The notes beneath the pieces are model-generated. The model did no database searches. It worked only from the letters and a program-made list of their open reading frames with translations, and was not told the DNA's origin. A program made the position numbers and the translations under genes. A stretch of DNA of 8,450 nucleotides from JAIVJZ01 sp035296385. GTDB taxonomy: Bacteria > Acidobacteriota > Blastocatellia > Pyrinomonadales > Pyrinomonadaceae. Of this stretch, positions 1-6,303 are shown in pieces (within the stretch, counting starts at the first letter, position 1; the number at the start of each line of letters is the position of its first letter). Location of the stretch: NCBI GenBank assembly GCA_035296385.1, contig DATHBB010000277.1, positions 1-8,450 on the forward strand, written 5' to 3'.

Positions 1-189
<189 letters not shown>

Positions 190-312
190 TTAAATTTATT
201 GACCGGCAAAACCGTTCGATTAATGCTTTGGTTCGCTTCGCACATCTTTTAGAAATCCTAGACGAAGTCACTATTCGATTGTCCAAGCCCTTTTACCAAG
301 TTCTTTCAAGTT

Positions 313-430
313 TTCCGGTGATTTTGTCGAGAGGGTCACACCCGTTCCCATCCCGAACACGGCAGTTAAGCCTCTTGGAGCCGATGGTACTGCGCGGGTA
401 GCTGCGTGGGAGAGTAGGAAGTCGCCGGAT
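313..430 (+). rRNA. rrf: 5S ribosomal RNA
   Basis: A complete 5S rRNA of about 118 nt. Helix I is formed by TCCGG at 314-318 pairing with CCGGA at 425-429. Between them are conserved 5S landmarks: TCCCATCCCGAACACGG at about 348-364, GCCGATGGTACTG at about 381-393, and GGGAGAGTAGGA at about 408-419. It follows 23S in the usual order, with an intrinsic terminator immediately downstream, so it is the last gene of the rRNA operon. End positions are accurate to one or two bases. Confidence 0.95.
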
Positions 431-441
431 TAAATAAAGGT

Positions 442-477
442 AAGCCCGCTCAAGCGTCAAGTCTTGGGCGGGCTTTT
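442..477 (+). terminator. Rho-independent terminator of the rRNA operon
   Basis: AAGCCCGCTCAAG (442-454) and CTTGGGCGGGCTT (463-475) form a 13-bp stem with one G-U pair and an 8-nt loop, ending in a short T-run (474-477). It lies 11 bp after the 5S end and before the next protein gene, the expected place for ending rRNA transcription. The T-run is short, but the stem is long and GC-rich. Confidence 0.9.
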
Positions 478-566
478 CTAATTTGTGCGGCTCTGAGAAA
501 ATATTCAAGCGAAAGCAAGGAACTTCCAGCAGGGATAAGTCATCTTTAATGTCGGGGTGTGATTGG

Positions 567-1493
567 ATGAGAAAACGGCTCTACCGGAATTCGCTGTTCG
601 TCTGCGCCTTGCTGTTGCTCAACGGATGCGGCGGCGTGACGGAGACTACTACGGCTAACACCGCACGCCGCACGACCGCCACCACCGCCGCCGCCAGCCC
701 GCAGCAGCAGACCTCACCCGTCAATTCAGACACGGGAAGCAACGTCGCATCAAAGGCGTCGGCGGCGGCGGCGACTCCGGAAACAGTCCCGACCTATACC
801 TACAAAGTCAAAAACAGTTGGCCGCACGACCGCCGCGCCTACACGCAAGGGCTTATCTTCCGCGACGGGGTTTTGTGGGAGAGCACCGGGCAGTACGGCT
901 CGTCGAGCCTGCGTAAAGTTGAATTGAAGACCGGCAAAGTCATTAAACAAATCTCCGTGCCCTCGAAATACTTTGCCGAGGGCATGACGGTCTTCCACAA
1001 TAAGGTCTTCCAATTGACGTGGCAGGAGCACAAGGGCTTCATCTACGACCCGGAGACGTTCGAGAAGCAGGGCGAGTTCGACTACACTGGCGAAGGCTGG
1101 GGGCTGACGCACGACGGCCAATCGCTCATCATGAGCGACGGCACGAACCAGATACGCTTTCTCGATCCGGCGACGCTCAAGACGACGCGCACCGTCAGCG
1201 TCTTCGACGCGGGCGAGCCGGTCAGCCAGCTGAACGAACTCGAATACATTGACGGCGAAATCTACGCCAACATCTGGCAGTCGGATCGCATCGTGCGTCT
1301 CGATCCGAAGTCGGGAAAAATTCTCGGCTGGATTGACATGACGGGGCTGCTCAAGACGAAAGACCGTACGGGCCAGGAGGACGTTTTGAACGGCATCGCC
1401 TACGACGAGGCGGGCAAGCGCCTGTTCGTCACGGGAAAAATGTGGCCGAAGCTTTTCGAGGTAGAGATCGTGCCGGACCGTACGCGCCCCTGA
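567..1493 (+). CDS. Glutaminyl-peptide cyclotransferase (plant/bacterial beta-propeller type), predicted lipoprotein
   Basis: Family role: converts N-terminal glutamine of peptides or proteins to pyroglutamate, releasing ammonia. The protein has 308 residues from the ATG at 567. This start is chosen over upstream TTG 483 and ATG 549 because it gives a clean type II signal peptide: basic MRKRLYR, a hydrophobic stretch, and lipobox LNGC with the lipidated Cys at residue 21. GGGG at 553-556 is a possible ribosome binding site. A Thr/Ala/Ser/Pro/Gln-rich linker (about 22-75) follows, then the catalytic propeller. Family motifs are WPHDRRAYTQGL (85-96), WESTGQYG (104-111), FAEGMT (136-141), LTWQE (150-154), EGWGL (176-180), SDGTN (190-194), LNELEY (222-227), YANIW (233-237) and DVLNGIAYD (272-280), together typical of the glutamine cyclotransferase family. 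Location is therefore probably the periplasm, anchored to a membrane. It ends 27 bp before the transglutaminase-like gene in the same reading frame, so co-transcription is likely. I see no convincing promoter in 478-566. The family call is secure; the natural substrates are unknown. Confidence 0.9.
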   Translation: MRKRLYRNSLFVCALLLLNGCGGVTETTTANTARRTTATTAAASPQQQTSPVNSDTGSNVASKASAAAATPETVPTYTYKVKNSWPHDRRAYTQGLIFRDGVLWESTGQYGSSSLRKVELKTGKVIKQISVPSKYFAEGMTVFHNKVFQLTWQEHKGFIYDPETFEKQGEFDYTGEGWGLTHDGQSLIMSDGTNQIRFLDPATLKTTRTVSVFDAGEPVSQLNELEYIDGEIYANIWQSDRIVRLDPKSGKILGWIDMTGLLKTKDRTGQEDVLNGIAYDEAGKRLFVTGKMWPKLFEVEIVPDRTRP

Positions 1494-1520
1494 GCCTCTG
1501 CTCGCATCGAAACAACGGAC

Positions 1521-3734
1521 GTGACTTTCGACACATACTTCCGCATCTCTTCCTACGCGATGATCGCGAGCGGCACGCTGGCTCTGGCCGTCTCCGGCGG
1601 CATGGGCGCGGCGCTCTCGGTCGCGTTTGCACTGCTCGTCGCGGCGGCGTGGAAGTTTGAGGGGACGCGTTGGCAGTTGTCCGAGCGCGCTGGAATGGTC
1701 GCGGTCATACTCTCGCTCCCGCTGCTTTATCTCGATTGGAAATTTCAATCCACTTTCGTCTGGCCGGGCGAGGCCGCGCGCGCCGGAATCGCTTCGCTCA
1801 CGCATTTCATACTCTTTCTCTCGGCCATCAAACTCGCGCAGGTCAAAGCCGACCGCGACTGGTTGTTTCTCTATCTCATCTCGTTTTTTGAAGTCCTGCT
1901 GGCGGCGGGTTTGAGCGTCAGCCCCATGTTCGTCACGTCGCTCGCGCTCTACACCTTCTGCGCGCTCTCGACGGTCGTTTGCTTCGAGATCAGAAAGGCG
2001 CGACGCGCCATCCAGATACAGGAGACGCGTCTCTTATCCGCGCCGCGCGCACGCTGGCTGAGTCGTCTCTCGAAAAAGAGTTCGACCAAAACGCACGGCG
2101 GCGACGCGCGACGCCTGCCCGTAGTAGCGCTCTCTCTGCTCGCGCTCATCTTCGCGCTCGCGCTTCCGATCTTTTTCATCATGCCGCGCTTCAGCGGGAG
2201 CGCTCTGGCGCGCGCCGACGGCGGGTTGAACGGCGTCGTAGGTTTTTCCGACGAGGTGACGCTCGGCGAGATCGGTCGCCTGCAACAGAGCGAACGCGTC
2301 GTGATGCGCGTGCGCGTCGAAGACCCGCTGGCGGCGCGTCATCAAACTTTGCGCTGGCGCGGCGTTGCGCTCGACAAGTTCAGCGGGCGCGCCTGGCGCA
2401 GGTCGGGCAAGGAGATCGAATATCGCCGCGCGGGCGACCGCAACCTTTTTCAGTTCGGCACGACCCAATCGCTCGAACACCTGACCACGCAGACCTTCTT
2501 CGTCGAACCCGTGGACACACCCGTCCTGTTCATCGCCTCGCGCGCCGTCGCCGTCCAGGCCGCGCTCCCCTACATCGGCGTTGACGACGAGGACGGTTTG
2601 ACGACACGCGATCACTCACAGGAACGCATCTCCTATCGCGCCTTCTCCGACACGACCGAGCCGCCCGCCGACAGTTTGCGCCGCGACCTCGCGCCTTACC
2701 CGCGCGACTTCGAGCGTTACCTCGAAGTGCCCGACACGCTCGACCCGCGCATACGCGAACTCGCGCGCGGTTTGATAGTCGGCACGCGCTCCGGCAATCG
2801 CTACGACGCCGCGCGCGTCATCGAATCCTACTTCCAACAAAATTTTCGCTACACGCTTGAGCAGAAATCGGGAGGCGCAGAAGACCCGCTCGCCGATTTC
2901 ATGTTCCGCGTGCGCGAAGGGCACTGCGAATATTTTTCGACTGCGATGGCCGTCATGCTACGCACGGCGGGCGTCGCCACGCGCGTCGTCAACGGTTTTC
3001 AGTTGGGCGAATATAACGACGCGGCGGATGTCTTTACCGTCCGCCAGTCGGACGCGCATTCGTGGGTCGAGGTTTATTTTCCGGAGACGGGCGCGTGGGT
3101 GACTTTCGACCCGACGCCGGTTGCCGGGCGACCGGGCAGCAACGGCGGCACAGGCTTGCGCGGGCAAATCAGTAAATATACGGAAGCCCTCGAACTGTTT
3201 TGGATTCAATACGTTGTCGCTTATGATAAGCAGGAACAGCGATCACTTGCGACATCTCTGCGCGGCCAATTCGGCGTCTATCGCCAGACAGCCGGACAGA
3301 CCTTCTCCGAACTGCGCGCCGGATTCGCCGCGTGGTGGGGGCAGTTTTCAATCCGCAGGGGCGGCACGGGCGGCTTAGCACTTGTAAACGTGCCCGCGCT
3401 CGCCGCGCTCGGTTTGCTGCTCGCGCTGCTCGTGCTGTTCATCGTGCGCGCGCGGCGTTGGGATGTGCCTGCCTGGTGGCCGTTCGGGCGTCGCAGGAAG
3501 AAGAAGAATTATTCATCCGTCGTCTTCTACGAACGCATGATCAAAGCGCTTGAGTCGCGCGGCCTGCTGCGCGCGCCCGACGAGACGCCGCTCGAATTCG
3601 CCGCCACGACGGGCATGCCCGAAGCGACGCTCCTGACGCGCTCTTATAACCGCGTGCGCTTCGGCGCGCACGAACTGACGACGGCGGAAGCCGCCCGCAT
3701 CGAAGAATGGCTGCGGCGCATGGAAAGGAAGTGA
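1521..3734 (+). CDS. TgpA-like membrane transglutaminase (DUF3488 / transglutaminase core / DUF4129)
   Basis: A 737-residue integral membrane protein. The N-terminal part (about 12-156) is strongly hydrophobic with about six predicted membrane segments, followed by one at about 199-221 (DUF3488/TgpA N-terminal region). A large extracytoplasmic domain (about 222-620) carries the transglutaminase/protease-like core with a visible catalytic triad: Cys469 in GHCEYFSTA, His513 in DAHSWVEVYF and Asp530 in TFDPTP. A last membrane span (about 624-642) leads to an Arg/Lys-rich cytoplasmic tail and a DUF4129-like segment (from about 669, FYERMIKALESRGL). The start is GTG 1521; the upstream gene's TGA at 1491 is in the same frame, so the start cannot lie further upstream. 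ATG 1560 is an alternative, but the MTFDTYFR segment looks like the family N-terminus. No clear Shine-Dalgarno precedes it. In Pseudomonas aeruginosa TgpA is a membrane transglutaminase reported essential; in other bacteria homologues usually sit beside MoxR ATPase and DUF58 genes, which are absent here. The actual reaction (crosslinking, hydrolysis or proteolysis) cannot be read from sequence. Confidence 0.92.
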   Translation: MTFDTYFRISSYAMIASGTLALAVSGGMGAALSVAFALLVAAAWKFEGTRWQLSERAGMVAVILSLPLLYLDWKFQSTFVWPGEAARAGIASLTHFILFLSAIKLAQVKADRDWLFLYLISFFEVLLAAGLSVSPMFVTSLALYTFCALSTVVCFEIRKARRAIQIQETRLLSAPRARWLSRLSKKSSTKTHGGDARRLPVVALSLLALIFALALPIFFIMPRFSGSALARADGGLNGVVGFSDEVTLGEIGRLQQSERVVMRVRVEDPLAARHQTLRWRGVALDKFSGRAWRRSGKEIEYRRAGDRNLFQFGTTQSLEHLTTQTFFVEPVDTPVLFIASRAVAVQAALPYIGVDDEDGLTTRDHSQERISYRAFSDTTEPPADSLRRDLAPYPRDFERYLEVPDTLDPRIRELARGLIVGTRSGNRYDAARVIESYFQQNFRYTLEQKSGGAEDPLADFMFRVREGHCEYFSTAMAVMLRTAGVATRVVNGFQLGEYNDAADVFTVRQSDAHSWVEVYFPETGAWVTFDPTPVAGRPGSNGGTGLRGQISKYTEALELFWIQYVVAYDKQEQRSLATSLRGQFGVYRQTAGQTFSELRAGFAAWWGQFSIRRGGTGGLALVNVPALAALGLLLALLVLFIVRARRWDVPAWWPFGRRRKKKNYSSVVFYERMIKALESRGLLRAPDETPLEFAATTGMPEATLLTRSYNRVRFGAHELTTAEAARIEEWLRRMERK

Positions 3735-3813
3735 CGAGCGGCAAGTGAAGAGTGACAAGTTAAAACCAAAAACTTGTCTTTCTCTCGTCACTTGTCACTC
3801 GTCACTCGTCACT
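3730..3813. repeat. Heptad-built inverted repeat between the transglutaminase gene and rimO (copy 1)
   Basis: The spacer is almost entirely an imperfect palindrome made of 7-bp units. The left arm (3730-3761) reads as AGTGACG, AGCGGCA, AGTGAAG, AGTGACA, then AGTT. The loop is 3762-3770, AAAACCAAA. The right arm (3771-3813) read on the - strand gives AGTGACG, AGTGACG, AGTGACA, AGTGACG, a degenerate unit AGAGAAA, then GACAAGTT. The transglutaminase stop codon (3732-3734) is inside the first heptad, and rimO's ATG begins 2 bp after the last one. A near copy lies at 5167-5250. If transcribed it would fold into a long hairpin; there is no T-run, so it is not a standard intrinsic terminator. Confidence 0.9.
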
Positions 3814-3815
3814 GA

Positions 3816-5171
3816 ATGAAAAAGATTGGCTTTATAAGTTTAGGCTGCCCGAAGAATCTGGTTGATAGCGAGGTGATGATGGGTCAACTCGCCGCCGCCG
3901 GTTATGAGATCACGACGGACGAGGCGGAGGCCGAAACGATTGTCGTGAACACCTGCGGCTTTATCGATTCGGCAAAGAAAGAGTCCGTTGACGCCATACT
4001 CGAAGCGGCGCGGATGAAGACTGAGGGACGAGCGAAGCGGCTCGTCGTCGCTGGCTGTCTGGTCGAGCGTTACCGCGACGAGTTGCGCGCGGAGATTCCC
4101 GAAGTTGACGCCTTCATCGGGACGAATCAAATAAGCGACATCACGAAAGTTTGCGACGAGCGCGTGAACACGCGTTCGCTCCCCGTCATCTCGCTCGGCA
4201 ACCAGAGCGCGACTTATCTCTACGACGAATCGACGCCACGCGTGCTCGCCACGCCCGGTTACAGCGCCTTCATCAAGATCGCGGAAGGGTGCGACCGCCC
4301 GTGCGCCTTCTGTTTCATCCCGCAGATGCGCGGCCATTTTCGCAGCCGTCGTTTTGGCTCGGTCGTGAACGAGGCGCAAGCTCTCGCGGCGCGCGGCGTC
4401 AAAGAACTCATCCTCGTCGCGCAAGACTCTTCGCGCTACGGCGAAGACCTCGAACAGCCCGATGGTTTAGCTCACTTGCTGCGCGAACTCGCACGGCTGG
4501 AGGGCATCGAATGGGTGCGCGTGATGTACACCTACCCGACGCACATCAGCGATCTCTTCCTCGACGTGATGGCGACGGAGCCGAAGGCCGTCAAGTATCT
4601 CGACATGCCTTTGCAGCACGCGTCGCAAAACGTCCTGAAGTTGATGCGTCGCGGCGGGAATCGCGCGAGCCTCGAACGCCTTATCGAGCGCGTGCGCAAG
4701 CGTGTGCCCGGCATCGGCGTGCGCACCACGTTCATCACCGGCTTCCCCGGCGAGACCGAAGAGGATTTCGACGAACTGCTGGCCTTCGTTAAGAGCGTCG
4801 AGTTCGAACGCGTCGGCGTCTTCGCCTATTCGGACGAAGAGGGCACGCCCGCTTACGAGTTGCAGGATAAAGTTGATCCGAAAGTCGCCGCCAAAAGGCG
4901 CGACCGCTTGATGCGTGAGCAGCGGCGCATCTCGCTCAAGCGCAACCGCGCGCGCGTCGGTTCGATCGTCCGCGTTCTCTTTGAAGGCGCGGCGAAAGAG
5001 ACCGACCTGCTTTGGCAGGGTCGTCTGGAGACGCAAGCGCCGGACATTGACGGCGTCGTCCTCATCAACGACGCCCCCGAAGGCTTCACGCCCGCGCCCG
5101 GCGACTTCGTCAACGTCGAGATCACAGACGCACACGAGTACGATCTGGTCGGACACATTGTAGAGCAGTGA
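3816..5171 (+). CDS. rimO: Ribosomal protein S12 methylthiotransferase RimO
   Basis: Radical-SAM enzyme that methylthiolates the conserved aspartate of ribosomal protein S12, using two 4Fe-4S clusters and S-adenosylmethionine in the cytoplasm. It has 451 residues, a normal family length. The N-terminal methylthiotransferase domain supplies the auxiliary-cluster cysteines Cys11 (LGCPKNLVDSE), Cys47 (VNTCGFI) and Cys81 (VAGCLVERY). The radical-SAM motif C-x3-C-x2-C is Cys159, Cys163 and Cys166 in EGCDRPCAFCFIPQMRG. A C-terminal TRAM domain runs from about 376 (RNRARVGSIVRVL) to the end. The LGCPKNLVDSE signature and this length favour RimO over the tRNA enzyme MiaB. Start: ATG 3816 is directly preceded by an in-frame TGA (3813-3815), so no upstream extension is possible. 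No Shine-Dalgarno is present because the heptad-repeat element occupies the leader. Another copy of that element follows the gene and overlaps its stop codon. Confidence 0.97.
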   Translation: MKKIGFISLGCPKNLVDSEVMMGQLAAAGYEITTDEAEAETIVVNTCGFIDSAKKESVDAILEAARMKTEGRAKRLVVAGCLVERYRDELRAEIPEVDAFIGTNQISDITKVCDERVNTRSLPVISLGNQSATYLYDESTPRVLATPGYSAFIKIAEGCDRPCAFCFIPQMRGHFRSRRFGSVVNEAQALAARGVKELILVAQDSSRYGEDLEQPDGLAHLLRELARLEGIEWVRVMYTYPTHISDLFLDVMATEPKAVKYLDMPLQHASQNVLKLMRRGGNRASLERLIERVRKRVPGIGVRTTFITGFPGETEEDFDELLAFVKSVEFERVGVFAYSDEEGTPAYELQDKVDPKVAAKRRDRLMREQRRISLKRNRARVGSIVRVLFEGAAKETDLLWQGRLETQAPDIDGVVLINDAPEGFTPAPGDFVNVEITDAHEYDLVGHIVEQ

Positions 5172-5250
5172 CAAGTGACAAGTGATGAGTGACAAGTTAA
5201 AACAATAAAACTTGTTCTTGCTTGTCACTTGTCACTCGTCACTTGTCACT
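5167..5250. repeat. Heptad-built inverted repeat between rimO and pgpA (copy 2)
   Basis: Same architecture as the element at 3730-3813. The left arm (5167-5198) is AGTGACA, AGTGACA, AGTGATG, AGTGACA, then AGTT. The loop is 5199-5208, AAAACAATAA. The right arm (5209-5250) is 42 bp; read on the - strand it gives AGTGACA, AGTGACG, AGTGACA, AGTGACA, AGCAAGA, then ACAAGTT. The rimO stop (5169-5171) lies in the first heptad, at the same place within the unit as in copy 1. Shared exact stretches are AGTGACAAGTTAAAAC (3751-3766 and 5188-5203) and a 20-bp stretch at 3787-3806 and 5224-5243. pgpA's ATG starts 5 bp after the right arm. Confidence 0.9.
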
Positions 5251-5255
5251 GTCTT

Positions 5256-5906
5256 ATGAAAGTTGTCAAAGAGTCGAGCGACGAACTGAACCCGTCTGTG
5301 GTGACGACGGCGTTCATCGGGCGCGCGCCGCGCGAGCGTGGCCTCAAGGATTACATCGCGCTCGGAGTGGCGACGTGTGGCGTCGGTTTTATTCCGCTTG
5401 CGCCGGGCACCTGGGGATCGCTCGTCGGCGTCGGCGTGTACGTCCTTTTCAACGGTGTAGCGAACTCGCTGTTTTTGCGCGATCCTGCGTGGCTCGTAGA
5501 TATGAACCGCGGGGAGGTGTTTCAAAATCTGGCGATAGGGGTTATACGCGCTTCGTTAGTGCGAACTTCCGCGCTGCTTGTCGTCATCGCCGCCGTCACC
5601 TACCTGGGCATCTGGGCGGCGACGAGGACGGAGAAAATTACCGGGCGCAAAGACCCCGGCATCGTCGTGGTGGACGAGGTAGCCGGGCAGTTAATCACGT
5701 TTCTATTTTTGCCGTGGGACAGCCCCGCGTGGTTTCTGGTGGTCGGGTTCCTGCTGTTCCGCGTGTTCGACATCTGGAAGCCCTACCCGATTCGCCGCCT
5801 CGAATCGCTGGAATCGGGCTTAGGCATCATGGCCGACGACGTGCTCGCGGGCGTCTATGCCGCCGCGCTGATGTCGCTGCTGACCACGATTTATTTGCTC
5901 TTTTAG
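5256..5906 (+). CDS. pgpA: Phosphatidylglycerophosphatase A
   Basis: Dephosphorylates phosphatidylglycerophosphate to phosphatidylglycerol, the last step of PG synthesis, in the cytoplasmic membrane. It has 216 residues from ATG 5256. Family motifs are in order: ATCGVGFIPLAPGTWGS (39-55), DPGIVVVDEVAGQ (133-145) with the acidic Asp140-Glu141 pair expected to serve metal binding/catalysis, FRVFDIWKPYP (168-178), and GIMADDVLAGVYA (190-202). Several hydrophobic spans lie between and after these. It is longer than E. coli PgpA (about 170 residues), with a hydrophilic N-terminal extension of about 30 residues and extra sequence of roughly 25-30 residues between the first two motifs. A GTG at 5229 would add nine residues encoded by the repeat element; ATG 5256 is preferred because it avoids this, although no Shine-Dalgarno supports either. 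An 82-codon ORF follows after 12 bp. Confidence 0.93.
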   Translation: MKVVKESSDELNPSVVTTAFIGRAPRERGLKDYIALGVATCGVGFIPLAPGTWGSLVGVGVYVLFNGVANSLFLRDPAWLVDMNRGEVFQNLAIGVIRASLVRTSALLVVIAAVTYLGIWAATRTEKITGRKDPGIVVVDEVAGQLITFLFLPWDSPAWFLVVGFLLFRVFDIWKPYPIRRLESLESGLGIMADDVLAGVYAAALMSLLTTIYLLF

Positions 5907-5912
5907 AAGGAG
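5907..5912 (+). promoter_or_regulatory. Strong Shine-Dalgarno for the 82-codon ORF
   Basis: AAGGAG lies immediately after the pgpA stop codon and 6 nt before ATG 5919. It is the best-matched ribosome binding site in the window and the main reason to accept the small downstream ORF as a real gene. Confidence 0.8.
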
Positions 5913-5918
5913 AAGAAA

Positions 5919-6167
5919 ATGGACGAAGGCAAACAGACGAAACCTGACGCGGACGCGGGCGACACGAGCGCCGAGACCGCCGCGCGGCACGACGAAGCCA
6001 CGAGCAGCGACACGCTGAGCGACCTTCGACAAACTCAGACCGATTCAGCCGCGCAGGGCAAAACCTCCGGCGCGTCCGATTCATCTTCTGCGCCCGCGCC
6101 CGACGGCACGCCCGATGCTTCGCGCGGCGGCAGCGCCGACGGCAGAGACTCCGGCGGGCCGATGTAG
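5919..6167 (+). CDS. Small disordered hydrophilic protein of unknown function
   Basis: I do not recognise a family. The predicted product has 82 residues and is dominated by Ser, Asp, Ala, Gly, Thr and Pro. It has no cysteine, hardly any large hydrophobic residues, no signal peptide and no membrane span, so it is probably intrinsically disordered and cytoplasmic. It starts MDEGKQTKPDADAG and ends DGRDSGGPM. Support for its being real is the AAGGAG ribosome binding site at ideal spacing and its position 12 bp after pgpA, which suggests translation from the pgpA transcript. Against it, low-complexity ORFs of this size can arise by chance in GC-rich DNA. An alternative reading frame running into doxX starts inside this ORF but has no support. 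Confidence 0.65.
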   Translation: MDEGKQTKPDADAGDTSAETAARHDEATSSDTLSDLRQTQTDSAAQGKTSGASDSSSAPAPDGTPDASRGGSADGRDSGGPM

Positions 6168-6191
6168 GCGAAAAGATAAGGATAAGGATGG

Positions 6192-6257
6192 AAGACGGAG
6201 GGATGAAAGTATCTCTGTCTTAACGTCTCCGCATGAACGTGAACGCGCGTCGTTCAT
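6192..6257 (+). other. Two stem-loops in the spacer before doxX
   Basis: AAGACGGAG (6192-6200) can pair with CTCTGTCTT (6213-6221), giving 9 bp with one G-U pair and a 12-nt loop. ATGAACG (6233-6239) can pair perfectly with CGTTCAT (6251-6257) across an 11-nt loop. No T-run follows either, so a classical terminator is not supported. They could be processing or attenuation structures, or chance. The rest of the 136-bp spacer shows no convincing promoter. Confidence 0.4.
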
Positions 6258-6289
6258 TCTTCTCCGGCAGTGTCAAAATTTTTGTAATT

Positions 6290-6296
6290 GGGAGAG
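6290..6296 (+). promoter_or_regulatory. Shine-Dalgarno for doxX
   Basis: GGGAGAG lies 7 nt before ATG 6304. It decides the start of the DoxX gene, because the open frame itself extends upstream to 6115 through sequence that looks non-coding (Lys/Arg/Asp-rich residues read from the spacer). Confidence 0.7.
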
Positions 6297-6303
6297 TAAT
6301 CGT

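Noticed and set aside
190..312. Possible tRNA in the 23S-5S spacer
   Set aside because: No T-arm GTTCGANNC with matching acceptor and anticodon stems could be arranged. GTTCGATTAA and GGTTCGCTTC fragments lack the remaining arms.
483..566. Upstream start extending the cyclotransferase by 28 residues
   Set aside because: It would use a TTG directly after the rRNA terminator and would place a polar segment ahead of a clean lipoprotein signal peptide. ATG 567 fits the lipobox distance.
750..1805. Long open frame on the - strand opposite the cyclotransferase and the transglutaminase start
   Set aside because: It lies antisense to two well-supported genes. Its product is Arg/Asp/Glu/Ala-rich with no recognisable motif, as expected of a shadow frame in GC-rich coding DNA.
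1979..2584. 201-codon + strand frame inside the transglutaminase gene
   Set aside because: Arg/Ala-rich +2 shadow of a gene with an intact catalytic triad; no independent start signal.
3730..3813. Heptad repeats as a CRISPR-like array
   Set aside because: The units are 7 bp with no spacers and are arranged as an inverted repeat, so this is a palindromic short-period repeat rather than a CRISPR array.
6115..6303. N-terminal 63-residue extension of the DoxX protein
   Set aside because: The extension overlaps the 82-codon ORF in another frame and reads through spacer stem-loops. The Shine-Dalgarno at 6290-6296 and the family length support ATG 6304.
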